Source: Cryobacterium soli (GTDB taxonomy: Bacteria > Actinomycetota > Actinomycetes > Actinomycetales > Microbacteriaceae). From it: a stretch of DNA of 64,000 bases. A program made the translations under genes and the position numbers. The notes under the pieces were generated by a model, which was not told the origin of the DNA, did not search any database, and worked only from the letters and a program-made list of their open reading frames with translations. The stretch covers positions 4,030,001 to 4,094,000 of the forward strand of contig NZ_CP030033.1 of assembly GCF_003611035.1 (NCBI RefSeq), read 5' to 3'. Shown in pieces: positions 18,696 through 28,955 of this stretch (position 1 is the first letter of the stretch; each line of letters starts with the position of its first letter).

Positions 18696-18754
18696 GCGGG
18701 CTCGGCACGGGCGGGTGCGCCGAGCGCCGCGCGCCGCTGGGCTAGGTTAGTTCC

Positions 18755-19690
18755 ATGACCAACACGGCGACCTCACCGGTTGTGCATGCGAGGGCACCGG
18801 GCAAAATCAACGTCTTCCTCAAGGTGGGGGCCGTGATGGACGACGGCTACCACGATCTCGCCACGGCGTTCCAGGCCGTCTCCCTCTACGAAGATGTGCG
18901 CGCCAGGGCGGCCGACGATTTCAGCGTCGAGTTCACCGGCTCCGTCGACACCTCCGGCCTGGCCGTGGACGGCAGCAACCTCGCGATCAAGGCGGCGCGC
19001 GCTCTGGCAACGGCCACCGGATTCCGCGGCGGCGTGCACCTTCAGATCGACAAGAACGTGCCCATCGCCGGCGGCATGGGCGGCGGTTCGGCGGACGCGG
19101 CGGCCACTCTGCTGGCCTGTGATGCGCTCTGGAAGACCGACCTCGGCAAGGACGAACTGCTCAGGATTGCCGCGACCCTGGGCGCCGACGTTCCGTTCGC
19201 GTTCACGGGCGGCACCGCGATCGGCACGGGCCGAGGGGACCAGCTGAGCCCGGCGCTGGCCAAGGGCCAGTTCCACTGGGTACTCGCCCTGGCCGAGTTC
19301 GGTATGTCCACCCCCTCGGTGTACAGCGAACTCGACCGGCACCGCACCCGGCACGCGCAGGACATCTTCCCCGCCCAGGCGCAGCCCACCGTCGACGCCG
19401 ACGTGCTGCAGGCCCTGCGCGCGGGCGACCCGGCCATGCTCGCCGAGTCGATGCACAACGACCTGCAGGCTCCGGCGCTGCACCTTGCTCCGGGACTGGG
19501 CCGGGTACTGGAGCTCGGTGAGGCCAACGGCGCGCTGGCGGGCATCCTTTCCGGATCCGGCCCCACCGTCGCGTTCCTCGTGCCCGACGCCGACGCGGGC
19601 CTCGAGCTGCAGGTGGCGCTGAGCGCCGCCCGGCTGCACGTGGTTCGCGCCACCGGGCCCGTGCACGGCGCCCGTATCCTGACGAGCTAG
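18755..19690 (+). CDS. ispE: 4-diphosphocytidyl-2-C-methyl-D-erythritol kinase
   Basis: 311 aa. A GHMP kinase of the MEP isoprenoid pathway that phosphorylates CDP-methylerythritol. Visible motifs: [12 protein letters not shown] (substrate site, about 10-21), the ATP loop [14 protein letters not shown] (about 107-120), and the C-terminal [10 protein letters not shown]. Its place after rsmA is the classic actinobacterial order. Its product feeds polyprenyl phosphates that carry cell-wall precursors and the Pmt mannose donor. Confidence 0.95.
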   Translation: MTNTATSPVVHARAPGKINVFLKVGAVMDDGYHDLATAFQAVSLYEDVRARAADDFSVEFTGSVDTSGLAVDGSNLAIKAARALATATGFRGGVHLQIDKNVPIAGGMGGGSADAAATLLACDALWKTDLGKDELLRIAATLGADVPFAFTGGTAIGTGRGDQLSPALAKGQFHWVLALAEFGMSTPSVYSELDRHRTRHAQDIFPAQAQPTVDADVLQALRAGDPAMLAESMHNDLQAPALHLAPGLGRVLELGEANGALAGILSGSGPTVAFLVPDADAGLELQVALSAARLHVVRATGPVHGARILTS

Positions 19691-19739
19691 CGGCATCGGC
19701 GGTCGGGGCACTCAGCTGCGACGGCTAGGCTCGAACCCT

Positions 19740-21545
<1,806 letters not shown>

Positions 21546-21585
21546 GTCACCTGTTTCACCCGGGCGGGGGCCCGGTTCGCTGACC

Positions 21586-21621
21586 CGCCGCCCAGCTCGC
21601 AGATCCTGTGACTGGGCGGCG
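21586..21621 (+). terminator. Candidate terminator after the ABC-F gene
   Basis: A perfect 10-bp inverted repeat (21586-21595 with 21612-21621) with a 16-nt loop lies 40 bp beyond the stop. A second 7-bp hairpin (21621-21627 with 21639-21645) abuts it. There is no T-tract. It would close the rsmI-to-ABC-F block. Confidence 0.5.
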
Positions 21622-21645
21622 TTCGTCGAAGTATCTGTGACGAAC

Positions 21646-21815
21646 TGTGTCCGCGCGGTTCAGCTGTCGAGCGTCCTTCGCTTACCGTAGAAGAGTGCCA
21701 CGCGACGTTGCGGCACAGAATCCCCACGCGAGTACCCCGTGGATGCCCTGTGCCAGCTCTCGCTTCGTCGTGCGTGGCGCACACACACAGCGACCGAGAC
21801 GTGGAGAACACCGAA
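21646..21815 (+). promoter_or_regulatory. Structured leader upstream of metQ
   Basis: About 170 bp before the metQ start. Three consecutive short stems can be drawn: GTGCC/GGCAC, then CCACG/CGTGG, then TGTGC/GCACA, ending about 30 bases before the start codon. Methionine importers are often under riboswitch or repressor control. I do not recognise a known SAM riboswitch core here, so the call is limited to a structured leader that probably also includes the promoter. Confidence 0.3.
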
Positions 21816-22709
21816 GTGAACAAGTACAGCGCAAAAAAGAGCCTCCTGAGCGTTCTGGCCATCGGCGCCAGCCTGACCCTGCTCGCCGGTTGCGCCGGCG
21901 CGGCCGGCGGCAGCGACGATGAGACCGTGAAGATCGGCGTCGTCGGAGCCAGCGACCCGTACTGGGCCGACTACACCGAGGCCGCCGCTGCCGAGGGCAT
22001 CACCGTGGAGATCGTGGACTTCGCCGAGTACAACCAGCCCAACCCGGCGCTGACGAACGGCGACATCGACATCAACCAGTTCCAGCACCTGGCGTTCCTG
22101 GCCGACTACAACGTCTCCGCGGGCGAAGACCTCACGCCCATCGGGGCCACGGCCATCTACCCGCTCGGCCTGTACTCCAGCAAGGTCACCGACGTGACCG
22201 ACATCAAGAAGGGCGACACCGTCGCCGTGCCCAACGACTCCAGCAACCTGGGCCGTGCGCTGCTGCTGCTGCAGAGCGCCGATCTCATCACGCTGAAGGA
22301 CGGCGGCACGATCTTCTCCACCCTGGACGACGTCGACACCGACGCATCCAAGGTCACCGTCAAGGCGCTCGAGCCCTCCCTCACCGCGACCTCGCTGCCC
22401 GACGTGGCGGCCGCTGTCGTGAACAACGACTTCGTCGAGAAGGCCGGTCTCTCCTTCGAGGACGCCCTCATCCGTGACGACCCGGCCGACGACTTCGCTG
22501 CTCCGTATGTGAACGTCTTCGCCGTGCGCGCGGCGGACAAGGACAACGAGACCTACACCAAGCTCGTCGACATCTACCAGAACACCAAGACCGTCACCGA
22601 CGGCGTGCTCGAGGTCTCCGGCGGCTCAGCCGTGCTGGCGACGACGCCGGCAGCCGACCTGCAGGCCACCCTGGCCACGGTCGAGAAGGACACGGCGGCC
22701 CAGAAGTAG
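21816..22709 (+). CDS. metQ: Methionine ABC transporter substrate-binding lipoprotein
   Basis: 297 aa, NlpA/MetQ family. The signal peptide ends in lipobox LLAGC (Cys about residue 25). The mature protein shows the family segments IVDFAEYNQPNPALTNGDIDINQFQHLAFL and VPNDSSNLGRALLLLQ. It captures methionine (or its stereoisomers or peptides) for the MetNI permease. The GTG at 21816 was chosen because GGAG stands about 10 bases upstream and it gives a normal signal peptide; GTG 21801 is an alternative. First gene of metQ-metN-metI. Confidence 0.93.
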   Translation: MNKYSAKKSLLSVLAIGASLTLLAGCAGAAGGSDDETVKIGVVGASDPYWADYTEAAAAEGITVEIVDFAEYNQPNPALTNGDIDINQFQHLAFLADYNVSAGEDLTPIGATAIYPLGLYSSKVTDVTDIKKGDTVAVPNDSSNLGRALLLLQSADLITLKDGGTIFSTLDDVDTDASKVTVKALEPSLTATSLPDVAAAVVNNDFVEKAGLSFEDALIRDDPADDFAAPYVNVFAVRAADKDNETYTKLVDIYQNTKTVTDGVLEVSGGSAVLATTPAADLQATLATVEKDTAAQK

Positions 22710-22718
22710 GCTCCACCC

Positions 22719-22753
22719 GGCCGGTCGGCCCGCTGAGTGCGGGCCGGCCGGCT
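22719..22753 (+). terminator. Intercistronic hairpin between metQ and metN
   Basis: A GC-rich stem of about 15 bp with two G-U pairs (22719-22733 with 22739-22753) and a 5-nt loop, followed by a short T run. Such a partial terminator would let the binding protein be made in excess over the ATPase and permease. Confidence 0.6.
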
Positions 22754-22779
22754 TTCCCGTTGCAATCGAAGGATCGTAC

Positions 22780-23820
22780 ATGTCCGCACCAAGCCCCCTG
22801 GTCGAATTGAAGAACGTCAGCAAGGTGTACCCGGCCACCGTCAAGGGCGCACCCGATGTCACGGCCATCGACGACGTCAGCCTCCGCATCGACGCCGGCG
22901 ACGTCTACGGCATCATCGGCTACTCCGGGGCGGGCAAGAGCACCCTGGTGCGGCTCGTGAACGTGCTCGAACGCTCCACCGCCGGGCAGATCCTCATCGA
23001 CGGCCGGGACGTGGCCGGCCTGCCCGAGCGGGAGCTTCGCCCGGTGCGGCTCGGGATCGGCATGATCTTCCAGCAGTTCAACCTGCTGAACTCCCGCTCG
23101 GTGGCGCGCAACGTGGAGTACCCGCTCGAGGTCGCCGGCCGGGACAAGGCCGCCCGCACCAAGCGGGTCGCAGAGATGCTCGACTTCGTCGGCCTGGGCG
23201 ACAAAGCGGGCGCCTACCCCGACCAGCTCTCCGGCGGGCAGAAGCAGCGGGTGGGTATCGCCCGCGCCCTGGCGACGTCCCCGGCCCTGCTGTTGGCCGA
23301 CGAGGCCACCAGCGCGCTCGACCCCGAGACCACCCACGAGGTGCTCGAACTGCTGAAGCGGGTGAACCAGGAGTTCGGCGTGACCATCATCGTCATCACC
23401 CACGAGATGGACGTCATCCAGACGCTGGCGACCAAGGTCGCCGTGATGGACCGGGGCCGGATCATCGAACGGGGCGACGTGTTCGACGTGTTCTCCAACC
23501 CGCAACAGGACGCATCCGCGCGGTTCGTCTCCACCGTGGTGAAGGGAGTGCCGTCGGCGGCCGAGCTCGTCGTGCTCCGCGCCCGCCACACCGGCCGGAT
23601 CGTGACCCTCGCGTTCCGCACGGATGCCGTGGACCAGACCCGGGTCTTCGGCGAGCTGTCCCGCGACGGTGTCGGGTTCCAGGTGGTCTACGGCGGTATC
23701 AACGAAATCCAGGGGCGCCCATTCGGCCACCTCACCCTCGCGCTGACCGGCGACGACGCGACCATCGATTCAGCGCTCGACCGGGTCCGCGCGCTCACGA
23801 CCGTCACCGAGGTGCGCTGA
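22780..23820 (+). CDS. metN: Methionine ABC transporter ATP-binding protein
   Basis: 346 aa. An ABC ATPase with Walker A GYSGAGKST (about 47-55), Q-loop IFQQFNLL, signature LSGGQKQRVGIARAL (about 148-162) and Walker B LLLADEATSALDP. The C-terminal 80 residues (from about 265, VVLRARHTGRIVTLAF) form the NIL/ACT-like domain found in MetN, where methionine binding inhibits transport. This supports methionine rather than another substrate. It is followed after 2 bp by metI. Confidence 0.94.
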   Translation: MSAPSPLVELKNVSKVYPATVKGAPDVTAIDDVSLRIDAGDVYGIIGYSGAGKSTLVRLVNVLERSTAGQILIDGRDVAGLPERELRPVRLGIGMIFQQFNLLNSRSVARNVEYPLEVAGRDKAARTKRVAEMLDFVGLGDKAGAYPDQLSGGQKQRVGIARALATSPALLLADEATSALDPETTHEVLELLKRVNQEFGVTIIVITHEMDVIQTLATKVAVMDRGRIIERGDVFDVFSNPQQDASARFVSTVVKGVPSAAELVVLRARHTGRIVTLAFRTDAVDQTRVFGELSRDGVGFQVVYGGINEIQGRPFGHLTLALTGDDATIDSALDRVRALTTVTEVR

Positions 23821-23822
23821 CC

Positions 23823-24482
23823 ATGGATTCCCTCATCGACCTGCAGCCCGAGTTCTGGAAAGCCGCGGGGGAGACCCTGTACATCGTCGGGTTCACCCTG
23901 CTCTTCGGCGGTCTCGGCGGCCTGCTCATCGGGCTCGGCCTCTACCTCAGCCGCGCCGGCAGCATCCTGGCCAACCGACCGGTCTTCGCGGTGCTCAACG
24001 TTCTCGTCAACACGGTGCGGCCCATCCCGTTCATCATCTTCCTCGCCGCAGCGCAACCCCTGGCCCGGGCCGTCGTGGGCACCGGGATCGGCAACAACGC
24101 GATCATCTTCACCATCGCGCTGGCCGCGTCCTTCGCCATGGGACGCATCGTGGAGCAGAACCTGCTCACCGTGTCACCCGGCGTGATCGAGGCGGCCCGC
24201 AGCGTGGGCGCGGGTCCCGTGCGTATCATCTTCACGGTGTTGCTGCCCGAGGCTCTCGGCCCGCTGATCCTCGGGTACACCTTCATCTTCGTGGCGCTCG
24301 TGGACATGTCCGCCGTGGCCGGCTATGTCGGCGGCGGAGGGCTGGGCGCCTTCGCGCTGCTCTACGGCTACCGGCAGTACAACCCCATCGTCACCTGGGC
24401 CGCCGTGCTGCTGATCATCGTGCTCGTGCAGCTCGTGCAGTTCCTCGGCAACTGGCTGGCTCGGAAGGCCCTGCGCCGCTGA
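23823..24482 (+). CDS. metI: Methionine ABC transporter permease
   Basis: 219 aa with five membrane helices, the MetI size. The BPD permease EAA loop is seen in VIEAARSVGAGPVRIIFTVLLPEALGPLI (about 121-149), which contacts MetN. The start codon is 2 bp after the metN stop. It completes the MetQNI importer. No further sulfur gene follows. Confidence 0.94.
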   Translation: MDSLIDLQPEFWKAAGETLYIVGFTLLFGGLGGLLIGLGLYLSRAGSILANRPVFAVLNVLVNTVRPIPFIIFLAAAQPLARAVVGTGIGNNAIIFTIALAASFAMGRIVEQNLLTVSPGVIEAARSVGAGPVRIIFTVLLPEALGPLILGYTFIFVALVDMSAVAGYVGGGGLGAFALLYGYRQYNPIVTWAAVLLIIVLVQLVQFLGNWLARKALRR

Positions 24483-24628
24483 CCGCAATACCTTCGGCTT
24501 TCCTTCAGCCACCGTACATCCCTCGTTCAGCCAAGCGGGTCCTGGCGTACACGTCGTGCCACGAATGTTCTCGCTGAGGTACGAAGCGAAGTCCTCAAAC
24601 CGAGTGTCACCAGGTTTCGAGGAGCAGC

Positions 24629-25183
24629 GTGTCGACGAGCGCCAGCGTGGTCTTTTCCTCCTTCACTTCGGCTGCCGACCCGCGGCTGCAGGGGTGGTTG
24701 TCGTTCCGCGGTCACCTGCAGGCCGGCGAGGTCGCGACGGACCGGCCGCCGCGCACCGCGCGCCGCGGTGACTGGCGGGGTGAGACGGCCACCGACGGCG
24801 CCTGGGCTGCGCGTTCGGGGATCTGGCGCCTGCTCGCCTCAAACAGTCGGGAGCTCGGACGAAGCTCCTCCGTCTACGCGACCTTCGGTCTCGCCCGAGC
24901 GCATGTGATCGAACTGCAGGCCGGCGTGGACCGGATGATCGCGACGACCGTGACGGGGCCGACCTCCGGCACGCACGGCTGGGTGGTCACTGTCGACGAC
25001 GTCGCCGTGATGACGAGTGGGCGCTGGTACGGCACGACCTCCACCACCCGGGATGCCTGTGCCGGCGCGCTGGCGGCCTTACGGAACGCAGTTGTCACCC
25101 AGGACCCCCGCCGGATGGTGGAACCCGGTGCCCGCCGCCCCCGCCGGACGACCGGCGACACCGAGCTGGCGGGGTCCTGGTGA
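24629..25183 (+). CDS. Hypothetical protein with two YegP/DUF1508-like units
   Basis: 184 aa, no signal peptide or membrane helix. I do not recognise a named gene. Two segments resemble the roughly 40-residue YegP/DUF1508 unit: one around GIWRLLASNSRELGRSS and one around GWVVTVDDVAVMTSGRWY, each followed by a helix rich in Ala, Asp and Arg. The start is a GTG preceded by GAGGAG. The last four bases overlap the lytic transglycosylase start, so translation of the two is coupled, and that gene in turn is coupled to a PASTA kinase. The tail (from about 160) is basic and disordered. The function is unknown; a role with cell-wall enzymes follows only from context. Confidence 0.7.
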   Translation: MSTSASVVFSSFTSAADPRLQGWLSFRGHLQAGEVATDRPPRTARRGDWRGETATDGAWAARSGIWRLLASNSRELGRSSSVYATFGLARAHVIELQAGVDRMIATTVTGPTSGTHGWVVTVDDVAVMTSGRWYGTTSTTRDACAGALAALRNAVVTQDPRRMVEPGARRPRRTTGDTELAGSW

Positions 25184-25992
25184 GCGGGGTCAGGGCGACC
25201 GGGCGAATCCGCTGGCTGGAGTGGCTGCCGCTGGGCCTGTTCCTGGTCCTGGCCGCCTGGCTCCTTGTGTCGGCCCTCCCCGGCGGGGGATCCGGCGCCG
25301 TGGCGGGCCAGGCGGCGACCACCGCCCCGGCCCCGGTGCCCGCGGTCCTCCTGCCGGAGACCGCACCAGGGACCTCCGTCGGCTTGCCGGAGGATGCACC
25401 GGCCAGCGCCCCGGCCGGACTCACCCCGGACACGGCAGTGGTCTCGGCAGACTGGGCGCGTGCGGCAGCGGCGGCCACCGGCATCCCCCAGCGGGCGCTG
25501 CTGGGCTACGCCGGCGCCGCGCTGCGTCTGGCGGGCGAAGAACCGGGCTGCGGCCTGGGCTGGACCACTCTGGCGGCGCTCGGCGCCATCGAGTCCGACC
25601 ATGGCCGGCACGGTGCCTCAGCGATCGGGCCCGACGGACGCACTGCGCCGGGCATCTACGGGCCACTCCTGGACGGAACCGTGTACGACGCCTTCCCCGA
25701 CACGGATGCCGGGGTCTGGGACGGCGACGCGCGGTGGGACAGGGCCGTGGGGCCGTTGCAGTTCATCCCGGCGACCTGGTCGGACTGGGGGGCCGACGGC
25801 AACGGTGACGGCGTGGCCGACCCGCAGCAGATCGACGATGCCGCCCTGACAACCGCACGGTACCTCTGCGACACCGGTGACCTCTCGACTCCAGCGGCCT
25901 GGCGCGCGGCCGTCTACTCGTACAACCACGTCGACAGCTACGTCGACCTCGTTGCCGCGACGGCGAACGGCTTCGCTCTGCGGATGCCGTGA
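25180..25992 (+). CDS. Membrane-anchored lytic transglycosylase
   Basis: 270 aa. An N-terminal membrane anchor (about 12-32) is followed by an Ala/Pro-rich spacer to about residue 85 and then a lytic transglycosylase fold. The catalytic glutamate lies in ALGAIESDHG; GPLQFIPATWSDWG and YNHVDSYVD are typical substrate-groove segments of MltB/SLT-type enzymes. It should cleave glycan strands of peptidoglycan outside the membrane, producing anhydro-muropeptides. Its start overlaps the preceding gene by 4 bp and its stop overlaps the kinase GTG, so it is translated with a peptidoglycan-sensing kinase. Confidence 0.88.
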   Translation: MSGVRATGRIRWLEWLPLGLFLVLAAWLLVSALPGGGSGAVAGQAATTAPAPVPAVLLPETAPGTSVGLPEDAPASAPAGLTPDTAVVSADWARAAAAATGIPQRALLGYAGAALRLAGEEPGCGLGWTTLAALGAIESDHGRHGASAIGPDGRTAPGIYGPLLDGTVYDAFPDTDAGVWDGDARWDRAVGPLQFIPATWSDWGADGNGDGVADPQQIDDAALTTARYLCDTGDLSTPAAWRAAVYSYNHVDSYVDLVAATANGFALRMP

Positions 25993-27758
25993 CGGGCACG
26001 GACACGGGCCTCGTCTCGGGGCGGTACCGGCTCGGGCCGTTGCTGGGCAGCGGTGGATCGGCGTCGGTCTTCGCCGCCGTCGACACCCGCACGGGCGACG
26101 CCATGGCCCTCAAGATCCTGCACCCCGAGCTGTCCCGCAGCCCTCGGCTGCGCGAGGCGTTCTTCCGGGAGGCGCACGAGGCCGAGCGGGTGCGGCATCC
26201 CAATGTCGTGGCGGTCCTGGACACCGGGGTGCACGACGACGAGAACGACCCACTCGCCTGGATCGCGCTCGAGCTGGCCCCCGGCCACACCCTCGCCGAG
26301 CACGTCGAGAGAACCGGCCCGCTGCCGGTTGCGGATGCCCTCACTCTCGCGCTGGCGGTGCTGCGGGGATTGGCCGCGGTGCACGGCGCCGGCCTGATCC
26401 ACCGGGACGTGTCGCCGGCGAACATCATGATCGCCCCCGAGGCCGACGGGTTCCTGCCGGTGGCCGGGGTGCGCTTGCTCGACTTCGGCCTGGCCGATGC
26501 CGCCGGTCAGACGGCCACGGGCCGAGATGTGCTGCGCAGCGAGGCGGGGGCGACGCCCGATCCTGAGGCCGGCGCCGGCGCCGGCGCCATCGTCGGTGTG
26601 CTCGGCAGCGTGAACTACCTCTCTCCTGAGCAGGCGGCCGGCCGGCCTGTCGACGAGCGCGGCGACATCTACCAGGTGGGTGGTGTGCTCTACTTCGCTC
26701 TGACGGGACGCCCGCCGTTCCCCCGAGCGACGACGGCGGCCGTCATGCGCGCCCATGCCCTCACCCCGCCGCCGGTCCCTTCGGTGGCCCGGCCCGGCAT
26801 CCCGCGATCGGTGGACCGGATCGTCGTACGGGCCTTGCTGAAGGACCCCGAGGACAGGTTCGCCACCGCCGATCAGATGCGGGAGGCCATCCTGGCCGCC
26901 GACGACTCCGGCTCCTCCCGCCCGGGCGACGACCACACCCGCCGGTTCGGCGCCGCGGCAGGCGAGGTGACGCCGGAGCCAGGGGTCCGCGCGGTACCGG
27001 ATGACGGCCGCACCACGGTACTGCCGCGGACCGTCCCCGTCGGCGCACCCCGGGCCCCGTCCATGCCTGATCGCCGTCTCCGCCCGCCACGACGGGGCCG
27101 GATGGTCGGCCGGTGGCTGACCCCGGTGCTCGTGCTCGGCATCGTGGCGGCAGGTTGGGTCGCTGCCGTCGGTGACGGGGCGGGGTCAACCGTCGCCGTG
27201 CGGAGCACGCCATCCGCGTCGGCGAGCGCCCCCGCGGAGCCTGCCCCGACCACGCCACCCGCCGTCGTCGTCGTCGATCCGTCGATCCAGGTGCCAGACC
27301 TCACCGATCTGTCGCTCGGCCAGGCCCGGGCCGCCCTCGAGGCTGCGGGGCTGCGGCTCGGAGCGATCGGCACCCGGGAATCGGTGCGGGCCGCGGACAC
27401 CGTGCTCGCCGCGAACCCCGGTCCGGGCTCCTGGCTGGACCCGGGCGAGCTCGTCGCCGTGACGGTGTCGTCCGGCTCGAACACGGTGCCGGCCACCCTC
27501 GGTCTCGGTCAGGCCGACGCGACATCGTCCCTGCAGAACGCGGGTTTCCTCACAGCGATCGAGACCCGTCCGGATGCCACGGCTGCCCCCGGCACCGTGC
27601 TGGCCAGCATGCCCGCGCACGATGCCATCGTCCGGCTGGGGACAACGGTGACACTGACGGTGGCGGGCCCCGTGGCGACGCCGACGAGTACCCCCACCCC
27701 GGTCCCGTCGCCCTCCGGCACACCCTCCGGCACACCCACACCCGTTCCCGCGGGCTGA
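25989..27758 (+). CDS. PASTA-domain serine/threonine protein kinase
   Basis: 589 aa. A Hanks-type kinase domain (about 12-300) has the glycine loop GSGGSASVF, Lys42 in MALKIL, catalytic loop HRDVSPAN with Asp140, and DFG at about 165-167. The loop lysine of HRDxKPxN is serine here. A disordered linker precedes one membrane helix (LTPVLVLGIVAAGWVAAV). Two extracellular PASTA repeats follow (VPDLTDLSLGQA... and NTVPATLGLGQA...), then a Thr/Pro tail. PASTA domains bind muropeptides or lipid II. GTG start overlapping the transglycosylase stop. It resembles PknB but is not in the usual pknA-pknB-pbpA cluster. Confidence 0.92.
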   Translation: MTGTDTGLVSGRYRLGPLLGSGGSASVFAAVDTRTGDAMALKILHPELSRSPRLREAFFREAHEAERVRHPNVVAVLDTGVHDDENDPLAWIALELAPGHTLAEHVERTGPLPVADALTLALAVLRGLAAVHGAGLIHRDVSPANIMIAPEADGFLPVAGVRLLDFGLADAAGQTATGRDVLRSEAGATPDPEAGAGAGAIVGVLGSVNYLSPEQAAGRPVDERGDIYQVGGVLYFALTGRPPFPRATTAAVMRAHALTPPPVPSVARPGIPRSVDRIVVRALLKDPEDRFATADQMREAILAADDSGSSRPGDDHTRRFGAAAGEVTPEPGVRAVPDDGRTTVLPRTVPVGAPRAPSMPDRRLRPPRRGRMVGRWLTPVLVLGIVAAGWVAAVGDGAGSTVAVRSTPSASASAPAEPAPTTPPAVVVVDPSIQVPDLTDLSLGQARAALEAAGLRLGAIGTRESVRAADTVLAANPGPGSWLDPGELVAVTVSSGSNTVPATLGLGQADATSSLQNAGFLTAIETRPDATAAPGTVLASMPAHDAIVRLGTTVTLTVAGPVATPTSTPTPVPSPSGTPSGTPTPVPAG

Positions 27759-27912
27759 CCGGGCGCCGACGCCAAGTCCACACACCGTGTCCATGGCTTG
27801 GTTGCTGAATCGACGCGCGGAATTCACCCGGCAACCCAACCATGTCTCTCGGGCCGAAGCCGCTTACCCCGGACCACGCCCTCTCCCACCCCTGTCACTC
27901 CCGAGGACATCC

Positions 27913-28953
27913 ATGTCACGCACGATCAACGCCCCCTCGCCGGCGCGCACAGCGCCGCACACCGAGGCGTTCCCGCTCGAGAAGGAGCGCCGTCGCGCGC
28001 TCGTCTCCAAGCCGTCCGTGTCGGATTCGGTCTTCCGCTCCGTGGCGTTCACCGCCGGTGGAATCACCGTGGCGATCATGCTGGCCGTGGGCGTCTTCCT
28101 CTCGATCCGCGCCTCCAACGCCCTGGGGGTGGCCGGCTTCTCCTTCCTCACCGAGCAGGACTGGTCACCCGAGTCCCGGGTGTTCGGCATCGCGTCGGTG
28201 CTCTTCGGCACCGTCACCATCGCCGTGATCGCCTTGGTCGTGGCCGTGCCGCTCGCCCTGGGAACCGCCCTGCTCATCTCCGAGGTGGCCCAGGGACGCC
28301 TGCGATCCACGCTGGTGACCCTCGTGGACCTGATGGCCGCGGTGCCGAGCGTGGTCTTCGGCCTGTGGGGCGTCTTCTTCCTCCAGGCCAACGTCGTCCC
28401 GGTGGCCAGCTGGATCTCCACGTACTTCGGCTGGATCCCGTTCTTCAGGGTCTCGAACGCCACCGGCGGCGCGCTCACCGAATCGAGCGCGTTCACCTCC
28501 TCGGCCTTCATCGCCGGACTCGTCGTCGGACTCATGGTCGTGCCCACGACGACATCGGTCATGCGGGAGGCCTTCTCGCAGGCGCCCATCGGCGAGCGCG
28601 AGGCCGCGTTCGCGCTCGGCTCGACGCGCTGGGGCATGATCCGCTCTGTCGTGCTCTCGTTCGGCCGCGGCGGCATCATCGGTGGCACCATGCTGGGCCT
28701 CGGCCGGGCCCTCGGCGAGACCATCGCTGTGTACATGATCATCTCGCCGATCTTCACCATCAACTGGCAGGTACTCAAGACCGGCAGCAACTCGGTGTCA
28801 GCGCTGATCGCCCTGCGCTACGGCGAATCCAGCGAGTTCGGGTTGTCCGCGCTGATGGCCGCCGGCCTCGTCCTGTTCCTGGTGACCCTGGTCATCAACT
28901 TCACGGCCTCGTCCATCGTGGCCCGCTCCCGCTCCGGGGCAGAGAGCAGCTGA
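27913..28953 (+). CDS. pstC: Pst-type phosphate ABC transporter permease PstC
   Basis: 346 aa with six predicted helices and a roughly 45-residue cytoplasmic N-terminal extension. The permease EAA-type loop EREAAFALGSTRWGMIRSVVL and the PstC-type GLGRALGETIAVYM segment are present. It should pair with PstA to form the membrane channel. The ATG at 27913 has GAGGA upstream; earlier in-frame starts are less plausible. pstA begins 2 bp after its stop. There is no PstS upstream as in standard pst operons; the binding proteins and other surface genes follow pstA instead. Confidence 0.92.
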   Translation: MSRTINAPSPARTAPHTEAFPLEKERRRALVSKPSVSDSVFRSVAFTAGGITVAIMLAVGVFLSIRASNALGVAGFSFLTEQDWSPESRVFGIASVLFGTVTIAVIALVVAVPLALGTALLISEVAQGRLRSTLVTLVDLMAAVPSVVFGLWGVFFLQANVVPVASWISTYFGWIPFFRVSNATGGALTESSAFTSSAFIAGLVVGLMVVPTTTSVMREAFSQAPIGEREAAFALGSTRWGMIRSVVLSFGRGGIIGGTMLGLGRALGETIAVYMIISPIFTINWQVLKTGSNSVSALIALRYGESSEFGLSALMAAGLVLFLVTLVINFTASSIVARSRSGAESS

Positions 28954-28955
28954 TC

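Noticed and set aside
21708..21815. N-terminal extension of MetQ from an upstream ATG
   Set aside because: It would put about 36 residues before the signal peptide and lipobox; GTG 21816 has a ribosome-binding site.
21621..21815. SAM riboswitch upstream of metQ
   Set aside because: No SAM-I or SAM-IV core sequence was recognised; only generic stems are visible.
27822..27832. ATTCACCCGGC resembling one unit of a Streptomyces PHO box upstream of pstC
   Set aside because: Only one 11-mer fits; the adjacent 11-mer matches poorly, and PHO boxes need at least two direct repeats.
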